Positions 16,451-25,272 of a stretch of DNA of 64,000 nt are shown here, piece by piece. The DNA lies in NCBI GenBank assembly GCA_001898935.1, contig MKVT01000001.1, positions 1 through 64,000 on the forward strand. Reading direction: 5' to 3'. Under the pieces are notes generated by a model. It made no database searches. It worked only from the letters and a program-made list of their open reading frames with translations, and had not been told where the DNA came from. The stretch's first letter is position 1. Each line of letters starts with the position of its first letter. The translations under genes were made by a program, and so were the position numbers. This DNA comes from Paludibacter sp. 47-17 (GTDB lineage: Bacteria; Bacteroidota; Bacteroidia; Bacteroidales; Paludibacteraceae).

Positions 16451-18145
16451 TTAATTTTCGTGAAACAGTTTCCCGGCTTCCACCGCTTTTACATAGCCTT
16501 TGCGGACCACGAAATCGCCGAAATGTTCGCCCGGCTGCCTGTCGGCCGAAAAATCGGCGAGCAAAGGATCGATCGCTGCGAGGATTTCCTCTTCTCCCAG
16601 CATTTCTTTGTAGAGTTTGTTCAACCGGTTGCCGCTGAAGCTGGCGCCCAGGTACAGGTTATACTTGCCCGGCGCACGCCCCACCAAGGCTATTTCTCCC
16701 AGGAAAGGCCGGCCGCAACCGTTCGGACATCCGGTCATACGGATGGAAATGGGCTCGTTGCTCAGTCCGTACTTTTTCAGCAGCTCTTCTATTTTATCTA
16801 CCAAGACAGGCAGGTATCGTTCGGCCTCGGCAAAGGAGAGTCCGCAATAAGGCAAGGCCGCACAGGCAATGGAATGCAGACGCAGCTGCGAGTGAATGTT
16901 ACCGTCCGGGATATTATATTTCGTAAAAACAGATTCAATTTTAGGTTTGTCGGAAGGTGTAATTTGTGCAATGGTGAGATTTTGATTTCCGGTAAGGATA
17001 AAGCTTCCGGTATGGAATCCGGCAATTTCGCGAACGGCGGTTTTGGCTGCGATTCCGTGCTTGTCGGTTAGTTTACCACCTTCCACAAACAGGGTGAAAT
17101 GCCAGTTTCCGTTCGTATCCTGATGCCATCCATAGTCGTCGCCCTGGGTGGTGAAATCGAAGGGGCGGGCCGGTTCGAGCACCAGGCCGTGCGTACGCTT
17201 CAACTCACTGCGGAAATAGTCGAGTCCGTAGTTGTCAATCGTATATTTCAAGCGAGCTTGTTTCCGATCCTGCCGGTTGCCGTGATCGCGCTGGAACACG
17301 ACCACCGCTTCGGCCGCCTCTACTACTTTTTCTGCCGGAATATAACCGGCGATATCGGCCACCCGCGGATAGGTAGCATTGTTGCCGAAGCTATAGCCCA
17401 TTCCTCCGCCGACAGCGAGGTTGTAGCCCTTCAGAACACCGTGCTCCACTATGGCGACGAAGCCCAGGTCGTTGGATAACACATCGGTGTCGTTGCGCGG
17501 AGGAATGGCCATAGCAATTTTGAATTTCCGGGGCAAATAGGTTTTTCCGTACAGCGGTTCTACTTCAGGCTCGCCGCCGGCGACGAGTTCTTTATCGAGC
17601 CATATTTCGTGATAAGCGCCGGTTTGGGGCGACAGGTGTGCCGAGATCTGCCGGGCATGTTCGGCTACTTCGGCATGCACGGCCGATTCCCAGGGATTGG
17701 CCGACGACATCACGTTGCGGTTCACATCGCCACAGGCAGCCAGGGTGTCGAGCAGGGTGTCGTTGATTTCCCTGATGGTTGTTTTAAGATTCCGCTTAAG
17801 TACTGCGTGAAACTGAAAGGCCTGGCGGGTAGTCAGTTTCAGTTCGCCGTCGGCATAGGTGTCGGCGAGTTTGTCGATGGCTTTCCACTGAGCAGCGGTG
17901 GTTATGCCGCCCGGCACCCGGATGCGGATCAGGTAGCTGTACAGCGGTTCGAGTTTCTGCCGGCGTCGTTCCTCGTCGAGATCGCGGTTTTGCTGCTGGT
18001 ACACCCCGTGAAACTTGATAAGCAGCTGATCGTCGGGGGCGATGGCGCCGGTAATAGGATTGTCGAGGCTTTCGGCAATGGTGTTACGCAGGTAGTTGCT
18101 TTTTATTTTGAGGGCTTCAAAAGCCGGAATATCTTGTTGGCTCAT
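16451..18145 (-). CDS. cysI: Sulfite reductase hemoprotein subunit
   Basis: The protein has 564 residues, close to the 570 of E. coli CysI. It reduces sulfite to sulfide by six electrons on a siroheme-[4Fe-4S] centre in the cytoplasm. The cluster cysteines are present: CAALPYC (near residues 428-434) and TGCPNGCGRP (near 473-482). The siroheme-contacting arginines lie in TTRQAFQFH (near 103) and in NRNVMSSANP. Its cofactor is made by the genes that follow it, and its electron donor is the CysJ-like protein encoded 19 bases upstream. Confidence 0.95.
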   Translation of the reverse strand: MSQQDIPAFEALKIKSNYLRNTIAESLDNPITGAIAPDDQLLIKFHGVYQQQNRDLDEERRRQKLEPLYSYLIRIRVPGGITTAAQWKAIDKLADTYADGELKLTTRQAFQFHAVLKRNLKTTIREINDTLLDTLAACGDVNRNVMSSANPWESAVHAEVAEHARQISAHLSPQTGAYHEIWLDKELVAGGEPEVEPLYGKTYLPRKFKIAMAIPPRNDTDVLSNDLGFVAIVEHGVLKGYNLAVGGGMGYSFGNNATYPRVADIAGYIPAEKVVEAAEAVVVFQRDHGNRQDRKQARLKYTIDNYGLDYFRSELKRTHGLVLEPARPFDFTTQGDDYGWHQDTNGNWHFTLFVEGGKLTDKHGIAAKTAVREIAGFHTGSFILTGNQNLTIAQITPSDKPKIESVFTKYNIPDGNIHSQLRLHSIACAALPYCGLSFAEAERYLPVLVDKIEELLKKYGLSNEPISIRMTGCPNGCGRPFLGEIALVGRAPGKYNLYLGASFSGNRLNKLYKEMLGEEEILAAIDPLLADFSADRQPGEHFGDFVVRKGYVKAVEAGKLFHEN

Positions 18146-18164
18146 ACGAAATTGGTTTTATAAA

Positions 18165-20084
18165 TTAATATACATCGAGTTGAAGTCGGCGTTCGCGCTG
18201 CATCAGGTCCAGTTCTTCCTGTGCCTGTCCGGCCGAAAGTCCGCCTTCTTGCTGAAGAATGGTGCTGAGCGCCTGTTGTACATCGGCAGCCATCTTGCGC
18301 ATGTCGCCGCATATATATACCTGTGCGCCCATGGCTATCCAGTCGTACAGCTCTTTGGCGTTTTCGAGCATTCTGTGTTGCACGTAAACCGGTTGTGCCC
18401 CATCGCGCGAAAAAGCCACATCCATCCGGGTAAGAGCGCCCGATTTCAGGTAGTTTTGCCATTCGGTCTGGTACAGGAATTCGGTTTCGAAATGCCGGTT
18501 GCCGAAGATGAGCCAGCTTTTCCCGGCCCCGGGGGTGAGTTCGCGTTCTTGTACAAAGGCGCGGTAGGGAGCTATCCCGGTTCCGGCTCCAATCATGATG
18601 ATGGGCGTGGATGGGTCGTCGGGCAGCCGGAAATGAGGATTCGATTCGATGAATACCGGCACCGTTTCGTCGTCGGTCGTTACATCGGATAAAAATCCGG
18701 TGCAGGTGCCGCGTTTGTTGCGGCCGTTTTTCTCGTAACCCACCAGAGCCACGGTAAGGTGCACTTCGCCCGGGAATGCATTCGGACTCGATGCGATGGA
18801 ATAATAACGTGGCTGAAGCGGTTTGAGCAAGCCGGTGAGTTGTGCGGCAGTGAGCTTTACCGGGAAGTCGGTCAGTAAATCCACTATATCTCTTCCGTAC
18901 AGGTATTCCTGTAAAGCCGAGGGGTTTTCGGTAAGCTTTGCCAATCCGGTTTTCGTGTCCGAACGTGTCGCGACTGCTCCATCGGGTGAAGACAACGAAA
19001 CCGGTTCTTCATCCGGAATCAACGCGATTAGTTTTCCGATCTGGTCGGGTGTCAATTTCCCGATTTCAAGATGGCGTTGCAACGCTTCACGCAGCTCCGA
19101 CTGAACCCCATTCACCTCCACTTTTTCGCCGGCCTGCAAGCCGGTAACCGCCAGTACTTCGTCGGTCAGTTGCTCCGAGTTCACCGGGATAATCCCCGCC
19201 GAATCGCCGGGCAGATAAGTCAATCCTTCGGTTTGAAGTTCGATGTGCAGGGTCGTGCGGTCGGAGCCCCGTCCGTGGAGGTTGATTTTTTCGAATACCT
19301 GTGCCTGCAAGGGATTTTTCCGGTTGTAAGAAGCCGGGTTGGCAGGGCCTCTACCCAGGGCGTTGCTCTTCAGCACCGATCCTGCAGCAGTACCCTTCAG
19401 TGCTTTAGCCAGCTTAAAGCCAGCTTGCCGGACCGGAGCAGCTGCCGGCTCACCTTTCAACTGTCCGAAAAACTCCTTCAGCCAGCTTTCATCCTCCGGT
19501 TTAATATCGACATCGCTCAACTGTACCGGCCGTAATCGCCGGGCTCCCAGTTCGGCCAACCGGCTGTCGAACTCTTTCCCGGTCTTGCAGAAATGAAAGT
19601 ACGACGAATCGCCCAGGGCAAATACGGCATATTCCAACCGGCTCAATCCGGGAGCCCGTTTGCCGTGGAGGAAATCGTACACCGTTTTCGCCTGAAAAGG
19701 AGGTTCGCCGTCGCCATGGGTCGACACAATTACCAGCAAGCACTCTTCCTGTTCCAGCGATTTTACCGGATAATCTTCCATGTTTTTAAGCGTTGCTTCC
19801 ACCCCCTGTTCTACAGCCATCCGCAGTGCAATCTTTGCCAGGTTGGCTCCATTGCCCGTACGCGATCCGTACAGAATTGTCAGTTTTTTTGCCGGGGTCG
19901 ACTGCAAAGTCCCATTAGAGTCCGGGTGCTCCTCCGGTAAGGAGGTGCGATCGCCCGGCGCGCGAACACTCAGTGCCGCCAGGTATCCCGCCACCCAGGC
20001 CAGCTGACGTTCGTCGAGCGGCGCCAGCAGTTGTTGAAATACATTGAACTCCTCTTCGCTGAAAGGATTGTTTGTTACGTTCAT
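18165..20084 (-). CDS. cysJ: Sulfite reductase flavoprotein subunit
   Basis: The protein has 639 residues. It passes electrons from NADPH through FAD and FMN to CysI. The N-terminal extension (residues 1-60) resembles that of CysJ. A flavodoxin domain follows (LYGSRTGNGANLA near 70-82; STHGDGEPP near 118-126), then an FAD domain (PRYYSIASSP near 428-437; GTCTGFLSD) and an NADPH domain (MIGAGTGIAPYRAF near 500-513, C-terminal LQLDVY). It is somewhat longer than E. coli CysJ (599), mainly from linkers. It is the second gene of the operon, 59 bases after the DUF2061 gene. Confidence 0.93.
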   Translation of the reverse strand: MNVTNNPFSEEEFNVFQQLLAPLDERQLAWVAGYLAALSVRAPGDRTSLPEEHPDSNGTLQSTPAKKLTILYGSRTGNGANLAKIALRMAVEQGVEATLKNMEDYPVKSLEQEECLLVIVSTHGDGEPPFQAKTVYDFLHGKRAPGLSRLEYAVFALGDSSYFHFCKTGKEFDSRLAELGARRLRPVQLSDVDIKPEDESWLKEFFGQLKGEPAAAPVRQAGFKLAKALKGTAAGSVLKSNALGRGPANPASYNRKNPLQAQVFEKINLHGRGSDRTTLHIELQTEGLTYLPGDSAGIIPVNSEQLTDEVLAVTGLQAGEKVEVNGVQSELREALQRHLEIGKLTPDQIGKLIALIPDEEPVSLSSPDGAVATRSDTKTGLAKLTENPSALQEYLYGRDIVDLLTDFPVKLTAAQLTGLLKPLQPRYYSIASSPNAFPGEVHLTVALVGYEKNGRNKRGTCTGFLSDVTTDDETVPVFIESNPHFRLPDDPSTPIIMIGAGTGIAPYRAFVQERELTPGAGKSWLIFGNRHFETEFLYQTEWQNYLKSGALTRMDVAFSRDGAQPVYVQHRMLENAKELYDWIAMGAQVYICGDMRKMAADVQQALSTILQQEGGLSAGQAQEELDLMQRERRLQLDVY

Positions 20085-20143
20085 TAATCCTGTTTTATGT
20101 TAAACTATTGTAGGTGGGTTATTGCTTCATGAAGCAGCTGCAT

Positions 20144-20371
20144 TTAAATCTCATATTCGGGTCCGCCTTGTACTTTACCGAATTTTATCCGGTTCCAAAG
20201 TCGTTCGTGCAGGTAAAAAATGGCAATTTTCGAAATGAAATCGACTCCCATGATAGAAAAGGCAAACTTAAGCTCGCCCGTTACCACGAAAGAAATGATA
20301 AAAGTGGCTACCGTACCGGTAATACGGTACGAGAGCGATTTAACTAAACTGCGGTAATTTTTTTCGCGCAT
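20144..20371 (-). CDS. DUF2061 family small membrane protein
   Basis: The protein has 75 residues. I chose the ATG at 20371 (MREKNYRSLVKS), which gives the usual family length; a start 72 bases upstream is open but adds an unrelated extension. The SLSYRITGTVATFIISFVVTG stretch and the second hydrophobic segment ending in ERLWNRIKFG match DUF2061, which has two predicted membrane helices. The function is unknown, though in many bacteria members sit beside sulfate-assimilation genes. Being first in this operon suggests a membrane role linked to sulfate or sulfite handling, but nothing in the sequence shows transport directly. Confidence 0.8.
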   Translation of the reverse strand: MREKNYRSLVKSLSYRITGTVATFIISFVVTGELKFAFSIMGVDFISKIAIFYLHERLWNRIKFGKVQGGPEYEI

Positions 20372-20734
20372 ACACTCTGGTTGATTAATATAGTGAGGGA
20401 AGCTTCTCCCGCTGACAGGCGGAACGAAAACTTCCTGCTGCAAAATTCAGAGAATATCGGAGTTTATGCCATACCAACCCAAGGGCATTTTTATACCTTT
20501 TTTATGGTAGGTAGCAAATTGCATTTCTATGCAAAAACGGCCGGCCGGGTGTTTTTTTGATGAAAAAATGCGCCGTAGGTTTTGCTTTTTGAGAATTTAT
20601 ACTACTTTTGCGTACTCTTGCTGTGCTGGCTGCTGTGCTGACGAGTGCTGTTTCTCCGGGGCCGCAAGTTGATGTAGTTAATTAATTAGCTGAATGCCAC
20701 AGCTCAATAGACCTTTATTATTCAACGAACAAAG
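20372..20734. other. Divergent regulatory region between cys operon and gmd
   Basis: This 363-base stretch has no gene. It must hold the start of the leftward sulfate/siroheme operon and of rightward gmd. I find a promoter match for gmd (20581-20610) but no good TAnnTTTG element for the cys operon; the nearest is GAATTTTG at 20448-20441, one mismatch. A small CCGC/GCGG hairpin lies at 20409-20423. No riboswitch signature was recognised. Confidence 0.5.
20581..20610 (+). promoter_or_regulatory. Promoter of gmd
   Basis: TTTG at 20581-20584 and TACTTTTG at 20603-20610 match the -33 and -7 elements, with an 18-base spacer, one short of the usual 19-21. The predicted start near 20616 leaves a leader of about 120 bases. 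Confidence 0.55.
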
Positions 20735-21883
20735 ATGAAGAAAACTGCTTTGATTTCAGGAATTACAGGCCAGGACGGGGCCTACCTTGCCGAATTACTA
20801 TTGAAAAAAGGATACATCGTTCACGGTATTAAACGCCGCTCGTCGATGTTCAATACCGATCGCATCGACCACCTCTATCAGGATCCTCATGTAACCGGGC
20901 GCAACCTGATTCTGCACTACGGCGATCTGACCGACTCCATGAATCTTACCCGTATTATTCAGGAAACGCAACCCGACGAAATTTATAACCTGGCAGCCAT
21001 GAGTCATGTGAAGGTAAGTTTCGATACACCCGAATATACTGCCAATGCCGACGGTATCGGTACGCTGCGTATCCTGGAAGCGGTGCGCTTGCTGGGTTTG
21101 TCGGAAAAAACACGTATTTATCAGGCTTCCACTTCCGAATTATACGGGCTGGTACAGGAAATTCCTCAAAAGGAAACCACTCCTTTTTACCCACGTTCGC
21201 CGTATGCAGTGGCCAAACTGTACGCCTACTGGATCACGGTTAATTACCGTGAAGCTTATAAAATGCACGCCAGCAACGGTATTTTGTTCAACCACGAGTC
21301 GCCTTTACGTGGCGAAACCTTTGTGACCCGGAAAATCACCCGGGCTACTGCCCGCATTGCCATGGGTATGCAGGAGTGTACCTATCTGGGGAACTTATCG
21401 GCCCGCCGCGACTGGGGTCATGCCAAGGATTATGTGCAGGCCATGTGGCTCATCCTTCAGCAGGATACGCCCGACGACTACGTGATCGCCACGGGTGTGA
21501 CCACCGAAGTGCGTGAGTTTGTGCGCATGGCTTTTGCCGAATTGGGGATCACGATTGAATTCAGGGGCGAAGGGGTGAACGAGAAAGGCTATATTGTTTC
21601 CATCGACGAAGCTGTATTTGCCGATCGGGTAGGAGCCGAATTTCTGCCACATCTCAAGTTGGTTCGCCATCCGGTTGTGGAGGTCGATCCGGCTTATTTC
21701 CGCCCCACCGAGGTGGAATTGCTTATCGGCGATGCCACCAAGTCGAAAACCAAATTGGGCTGGAAGCCTCAATACGATCTTGCAGGATTGGTGGAAGATA
21801 TGATGAAATCGGATGTAAAGCTCATGAAAAAAGAAACTTACCTCAAAGAAGGTGGCTTCAGAATTCTGAATTATTTTGAATAA
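20735..21883 (+). CDS. gmd: GDP-mannose 4,6-dehydratase
   Basis: The protein has 382 residues. It converts GDP-D-mannose to GDP-4-keto-6-deoxymannose, the first step of GDP-L-fucose synthesis. It is a short-chain dehydrogenase with the NADP loop [14 protein letters not shown] (residues 9-22), the family motif [16 protein letters not shown] and the catalytic pair in SPYAVAK (near residues 156-162). [16 protein letters not shown] is typical of Gmd. The next gene begins two bases after its stop and completes the pathway. Confidence 0.97.
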   Translation: MKKTALISGITGQDGAYLAELLLKKGYIVHGIKRRSSMFNTDRIDHLYQDPHVTGRNLILHYGDLTDSMNLTRIIQETQPDEIYNLAAMSHVKVSFDTPEYTANADGIGTLRILEAVRLLGLSEKTRIYQASTSELYGLVQEIPQKETTPFYPRSPYAVAKLYAYWITVNYREAYKMHASNGILFNHESPLRGETFVTRKITRATARIAMGMQECTYLGNLSARRDWGHAKDYVQAMWLILQQDTPDDYVIATGVTTEVREFVRMAFAELGITIEFRGEGVNEKGYIVSIDEAVFADRVGAEFLPHLKLVRHPVVEVDPAYFRPTEVELLIGDATKSKTKLGWKPQYDLAGLVEDMMKSDVKLMKKETYLKEGGFRILNYFE

Positions 21884-21885
21884 AA

Positions 21886-22932
21886 ATGGATAAAAACTCA
21901 AAAATATACATAGCCGGTCACCTGGGGATGGTGGGTTCAGCCATTAAGCGTAATCTTGAAGCCAGGGGTTATACTAATTTTGTCACCCGGAGTTTCGATG
22001 AGCTCAATTTGCTGGTGGAAGCCGATGTGGCCCGCTTTTTTGAACTCGAAAAGCCCGAATACGTGGTGTTGGCAGCAGCCAAGGTAGGAGGAATCGTAGC
22101 CAATAACACTTACCGTGCGCAGTTTATTTACGAAAACCTGATGATTCAGAATCATGTTATTCATCAGTCGTACCTCCACGGGGTTAAAAAACTGCTGTTC
22201 CTGGGTTCTTCCTGTATTTACCCGCGCATGGCTCCGCAACCCATCAGGGAGGAATACCTGCTTACCGGATTGCTCGAGCCCACCAACGAGCCCTATGCCA
22301 TCGCCAAGATTGCGGGCATTAAGATGTGTGAGGCCTATCACGATCAGTACGGCTGTAATTTCATTTCCATCATGCCTACGAATTTATACGGGCAAAACGA
22401 CAACTACGACCTCGAAAAGTCGCACGTGCTGCCGGCGCTTATCCGGAAAATGGTGCTGGGTAATTACCTGATTGCCGGCGATATGCAGGCTGTTCGTCGC
22501 GACTTCGACCGTCGGCCGGTGGAAGGCGTCGACGGCAGTGCTTCCGACGAGGCGATTGTCGGCGTACTTGCAAAATACGGTATTGCCAATGGTTCTGTTC
22601 GCCTTTGGGGCACCGGCTCACCCATGCGCGAATTCCTGCACGTAGACGATATGGCCGATGCTTCGGTATTTTTGTTACTCAATTACGATGCGCCCGATAC
22701 AACGCCTTCGCATGTGAACGCCGGTTGCGGTGAGGATATCAGCATCCGCGATCTGGCATCGTTGGTGCGGAAGATTACCGGTTACAAGGGTACGATCAAC
22801 TGGGACTCGGACAAACCCGACGGAACTCCGCGCAAATTGCTTGATGTAAGTAGGTTGCATTCCTTGGGATGGCAGCCCTCGGTTTCGCTGGAAGAAGGCA
22901 TCCGCCGGGTGGTGGCTACTTACCTCGGTTAA
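21886..22932 (+). CDS. fcl: GDP-L-fucose synthase
   Basis: The protein has 348 residues. It epimerises and reduces GDP-4-keto-6-deoxymannose to GDP-L-fucose with NADPH. The nucleotide loop is [12 protein letters not shown] (residues 9-20). The catalytic SSCIYP and YAIAK motifs (near 109-114 and 145-149) are present, and [10 protein letters not shown] is a family signature. Residues about 200-225 ([17 protein letters not shown]) are an extra segment compared with E. coli Fcl; I believe Bacteroidetes homologues share it. The gene ends before a clear terminator. Confidence 0.95.
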   Translation: MDKNSKIYIAGHLGMVGSAIKRNLEARGYTNFVTRSFDELNLLVEADVARFFELEKPEYVVLAAAKVGGIVANNTYRAQFIYENLMIQNHVIHQSYLHGVKKLLFLGSSCIYPRMAPQPIREEYLLTGLLEPTNEPYAIAKIAGIKMCEAYHDQYGCNFISIMPTNLYGQNDNYDLEKSHVLPALIRKMVLGNYLIAGDMQAVRRDFDRRPVEGVDGSASDEAIVGVLAKYGIANGSVRLWGTGSPMREFLHVDDMADASVFLLLNYDAPDTTPSHVNAGCGEDISIRDLASLVRKITGYKGTINWDSDKPDGTPRKLLDVSRLHSLGWQPSVSLEEGIRRVVATYLG

Positions 22933-22976
22933 ACTGCACGCATACTATTTTTACATCCGGATGTTAAAAAAACAGG

Positions 22977-23006
22977 GTCGACAGGCGTACTTGTCGACTC
23001 TTTTTT
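22977..23006 (+). terminator. Terminator after gmd-fcl
   Basis: GGTCGACAG (22976-22984) pairs with CTTGTCGAC (22990-22998) around a small loop, and six T residues follow at 23001-23006. It closes the GDP-fucose operon. Confidence 0.75.
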
Positions 23007-23007
23007 G

Positions 23008-23015
23008 TAGATTTG
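23008..23015 (+). promoter_or_regulatory. -7 element before the lycopene cyclase gene
   Basis: TAGATTTG is an exact -7 match starting two bases after the terminator T-run. No good -33 element lies 19-21 bases upstream. A start near 23022 would give a leader of about 29 bases. Confidence 0.35.
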
Positions 23016-23050
23016 TCCGGCTTTTTGCGGTTAATAATTAAGTTACGGGA

Positions 23051-24196
23051 ATGAGGACCTACGACATAGTGATAGCTGGTGCCGGCTGTGCCGGTTTAAG
23101 TTTACTGTATCGGTTGTTGCAGGATCCTGTGCTGAGCCGGCAAAATATCCTGGTGCTCGACAAACGGCAAAAGAATACCAACGATCGCACCTGGTGTTAT
23201 TGGGAGCGGGGCGAAGGTGCTTTTGAATCCATTGTTCATCGCAGCTGGGACCGGCTCGCCGTGTGTTCCGGCCGGATGTCGAATACCTTGACGATAGCCC
23301 CCTACCGGTATAAGATGATTGCCGGAATCGATTTCTACCGGCATGTGCTCGAGTTGGCAGCCGGCTTTCCCAATGTTGTGTTTCGCTACGAAACGATCAC
23401 GAACATGTCGGTTCACAAGAAGCAGGTACAGATTCGGACTGCCGGAAGTGCATACCAGTGTTCGTACGTTTTTAATTCGACGCCGCTTTTTCAACCCCGC
23501 CGCCCGCGCAGCCAGCAAATGCATTTCCGCGGATGGAGGGTAACTACTCCTGTCGATTGTTTTGATACTCAGCAGCCGGTGCTGATGGATTTCAGGGTGC
23601 CTCAGCAGGAAGGAGCTGCTTTTATGTATGTGTTGCCCGTAGGCCGGCGCGAGGCCCTGGTGGAATATACCCTCATCGGGTCACGCATCATGAAGCAGGG
23701 TAACTACCTGTCGGTCATCGAAAACTATTTAAGCAATGTGCTGGGCATAGCTACCTATGATGTTACGGGAGAAGAAAGCGGAGTATTACCGCTCAGCTGT
23801 CGCTATCATGCCCGTCATTACCACCGGCGTATCGTACACATCGGTATTGCTGCCGGTTGCCTGAAACCCGGCAGCGGTTATGCTTTTCAGTTTATTCAGC
23901 GGCAATGCGACGAGGTGCTCGCATTGCTCCGGAACAATATGTTTCCGGTAACCAAAAAACGCTTGCTGTATGGCCGGTTCCGCTGGTACGATGCCACGTT
24001 GCTGCGGGTGGTTCGCAATCGCAACATAAGCTTTGCCGATATGATGGAAACCTTGTTTACGCGGGTGCCGGCTCCCCGCATTTTAAAATTTCTCGAAAAC
24101 TCCACTTCCTTTCGCGAAGAATGCACGATTATGCGTGTTTTTCCTCCGTCGGTATTCGTGCCTGCCGCACTTAAAGAACTGATAAACTGTAAGTAA
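23051..24196 (+). CDS. Lycopene cyclase family flavoprotein
   Basis: The protein has 381 residues. The N-terminal dinucleotide-binding loop IAGAGCAGLSLLYRLL (residues 8-23) and the NDRTWCYWE motif (about 43-51) are typical of the CrtY-type lycopene beta-cyclases of Bacteroidetes. VLPVGRREALVEYTLIG near 195-211 and KPGSGYAFQFIQRQ near 276-289 also fit the family. Such enzymes cyclise the ends of lycopene to make beta-carotene, acting at the membrane. No phytoene synthase, desaturase or other carotenoid gene is in the window, so the substrate is uncertain. It sits alone between the GDP-fucose genes and the capsule genes, with a promoter element on each side. Confidence 0.8.
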   Translation: MRTYDIVIAGAGCAGLSLLYRLLQDPVLSRQNILVLDKRQKNTNDRTWCYWERGEGAFESIVHRSWDRLAVCSGRMSNTLTIAPYRYKMIAGIDFYRHVLELAAGFPNVVFRYETITNMSVHKKQVQIRTAGSAYQCSYVFNSTPLFQPRRPRSQQMHFRGWRVTTPVDCFDTQQPVLMDFRVPQQEGAAFMYVLPVGRREALVEYTLIGSRIMKQGNYLSVIENYLSNVLGIATYDVTGEESGVLPLSCRYHARHYHRRIVHIGIAAGCLKPGSGYAFQFIQRQCDEVLALLRNNMFPVTKKRLLYGRFRWYDATLLRVVRNRNISFADMMETLFTRVPAPRILKFLENSTSFREECTIMRVFPPSVFVPAALKELINCK

Positions 24197-24252
24197 TGCA
24201 TATAACCCGCATTTTGTACGACTTTAATGTCCGATTACTCGTAAAAAGTGCT

Positions 24253-24260
24253 TATTTTTG
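24253..24260 (+). promoter_or_regulatory. -7 element before the epimerase gene
   Basis: TATTTTTG is an exact -7 match with no clear -33 element. Transcription near 24267 would begin just 14 bases before the ATG at 24281. It would exclude the open-frame start at 24248, which supports the chosen start. Confidence 0.4.
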
Positions 24261-24280
24261 CATGTTTTATTACTGAACAC

Positions 24281-25261
24281 ATGAATTCAACCCACTCTGT
24301 ATTAGTTACCGGAGGTGCGGGATTTATCGGGTCGAACCTGTGCGAAATGCTTCTCGGAAAAGGATATCGCGTGGTTTGTCTGGATAATTTTGCAACCGGT
24401 CGCCGCTCGAATATCTCGGCATTGATGGCACATTCTTCATTTAGGTTGATCGAAGGCGATATTCGTTCGATCGATACCTGCCGCGAGGCGGTTGAAGGGG
24501 TACGCTACGTGCTGCATCAGGCGGCATTGGGATCGGTGCCTCGCTCCATCAACGATCCGATCACCACCAACGAAGTCAATATCGGAGGTTTTCTGAATAT
24601 GCTGGTAGCCTCCCGCGACGCAGGCGTACAACGATTTGTATATGCAGCCAGCTCGTCGACCTATGGCGATTCGGAAACATTGCCCAAGGTGGAAGAGGTG
24701 ATCGGACGGCCACTTTCGCCCTATGCCGTCACCAAATATGTAAATGAACTATATGCCGATGTGTTTTGCAAAACCTATGGAATGGAGTGCATCGGCTTGC
24801 GTTACTTCAATGTGTTTGGCCGCCGGCAGGATCCCGATGGAGCCTATGCCGCCGTTATTCCTCTTTTTGTGAAGCAGCTGATTAATCACGCGTCGCCCCG
24901 GATCAACGGAACCGGCGAATATTCGCGCGATTTCACCTATATCGACAATGTGTTGCAGATGAACTGGCTGGCGATGACTACCACCAATCCCGATGCCGTC
25001 AATACGGTGTACAATACGGCGGTGGGCGAACGGAATACCTTGCTGCAATTAGTCGGGTACCTGAAGGAGATTCTTCAGGAATACGATCCCGCCATCGCCG
25101 GTGTGACGGTAGTGCACGGGCCCGAACGGGTCGGCGATATACCTCATTCGCTGGCTTCGGTCGATAAAGCCCGGCGGTTGTTGGGTTACCGCCCGACCCA
25201 TACCCTCGCAGAAGGATTGCGGGAGGCTATCAAATGGTATGTTGGTTCGTTTAATCATTAA
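24281..25261 (+). CDS. UDP-N-acetylglucosamine(-uronate) 4-epimerase, TviC/WbpP-like
   Basis: The protein has 326 residues from the ATG at 24281; an upstream start at 24248 adds eleven hydrophobic residues before the Rossmann motif and overlaps the promoter. The NAD loop is [14 protein letters not shown] (residues 8-21). The catalytic SSSTYG and SPYAVTKY motifs are present near 126-131 and 150-157. The [14 protein letters not shown] segment and the DFTYIDNV motif place it with WbpP/TviC epimerases that act on N-acetylated UDP-sugars. The adjacent dehydrogenase is strongly TviB-like, so the pair probably makes UDP-N-acetylgalactosaminuronate for the surface polysaccharide. The gap between the two genes is 11 bases. 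Confidence 0.85.
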   Translation: MNSTHSVLVTGGAGFIGSNLCEMLLGKGYRVVCLDNFATGRRSNISALMAHSSFRLIEGDIRSIDTCREAVEGVRYVLHQAALGSVPRSINDPITTNEVNIGGFLNMLVASRDAGVQRFVYAASSSTYGDSETLPKVEEVIGRPLSPYAVTKYVNELYADVFCKTYGMECIGLRYFNVFGRRQDPDGAYAAVIPLFVKQLINHASPRINGTGEYSRDFTYIDNVLQMNWLAMTTTNPDAVNTVYNTAVGERNTLLQLVGYLKEILQEYDPAIAGVTVVHGPERVGDIPHSLASVDKARRLLGYRPTHTLAEGLREAIKWYVGSFNH

Positions 25262-25272
25262 CAATTTAAAAT

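Noticed and set aside
20372-20734. Riboswitch (SAM or similar) before the sulfate operon
   Set aside because: Looked for conserved riboswitch cores on the minus strand; only a small GC hairpin was seen.
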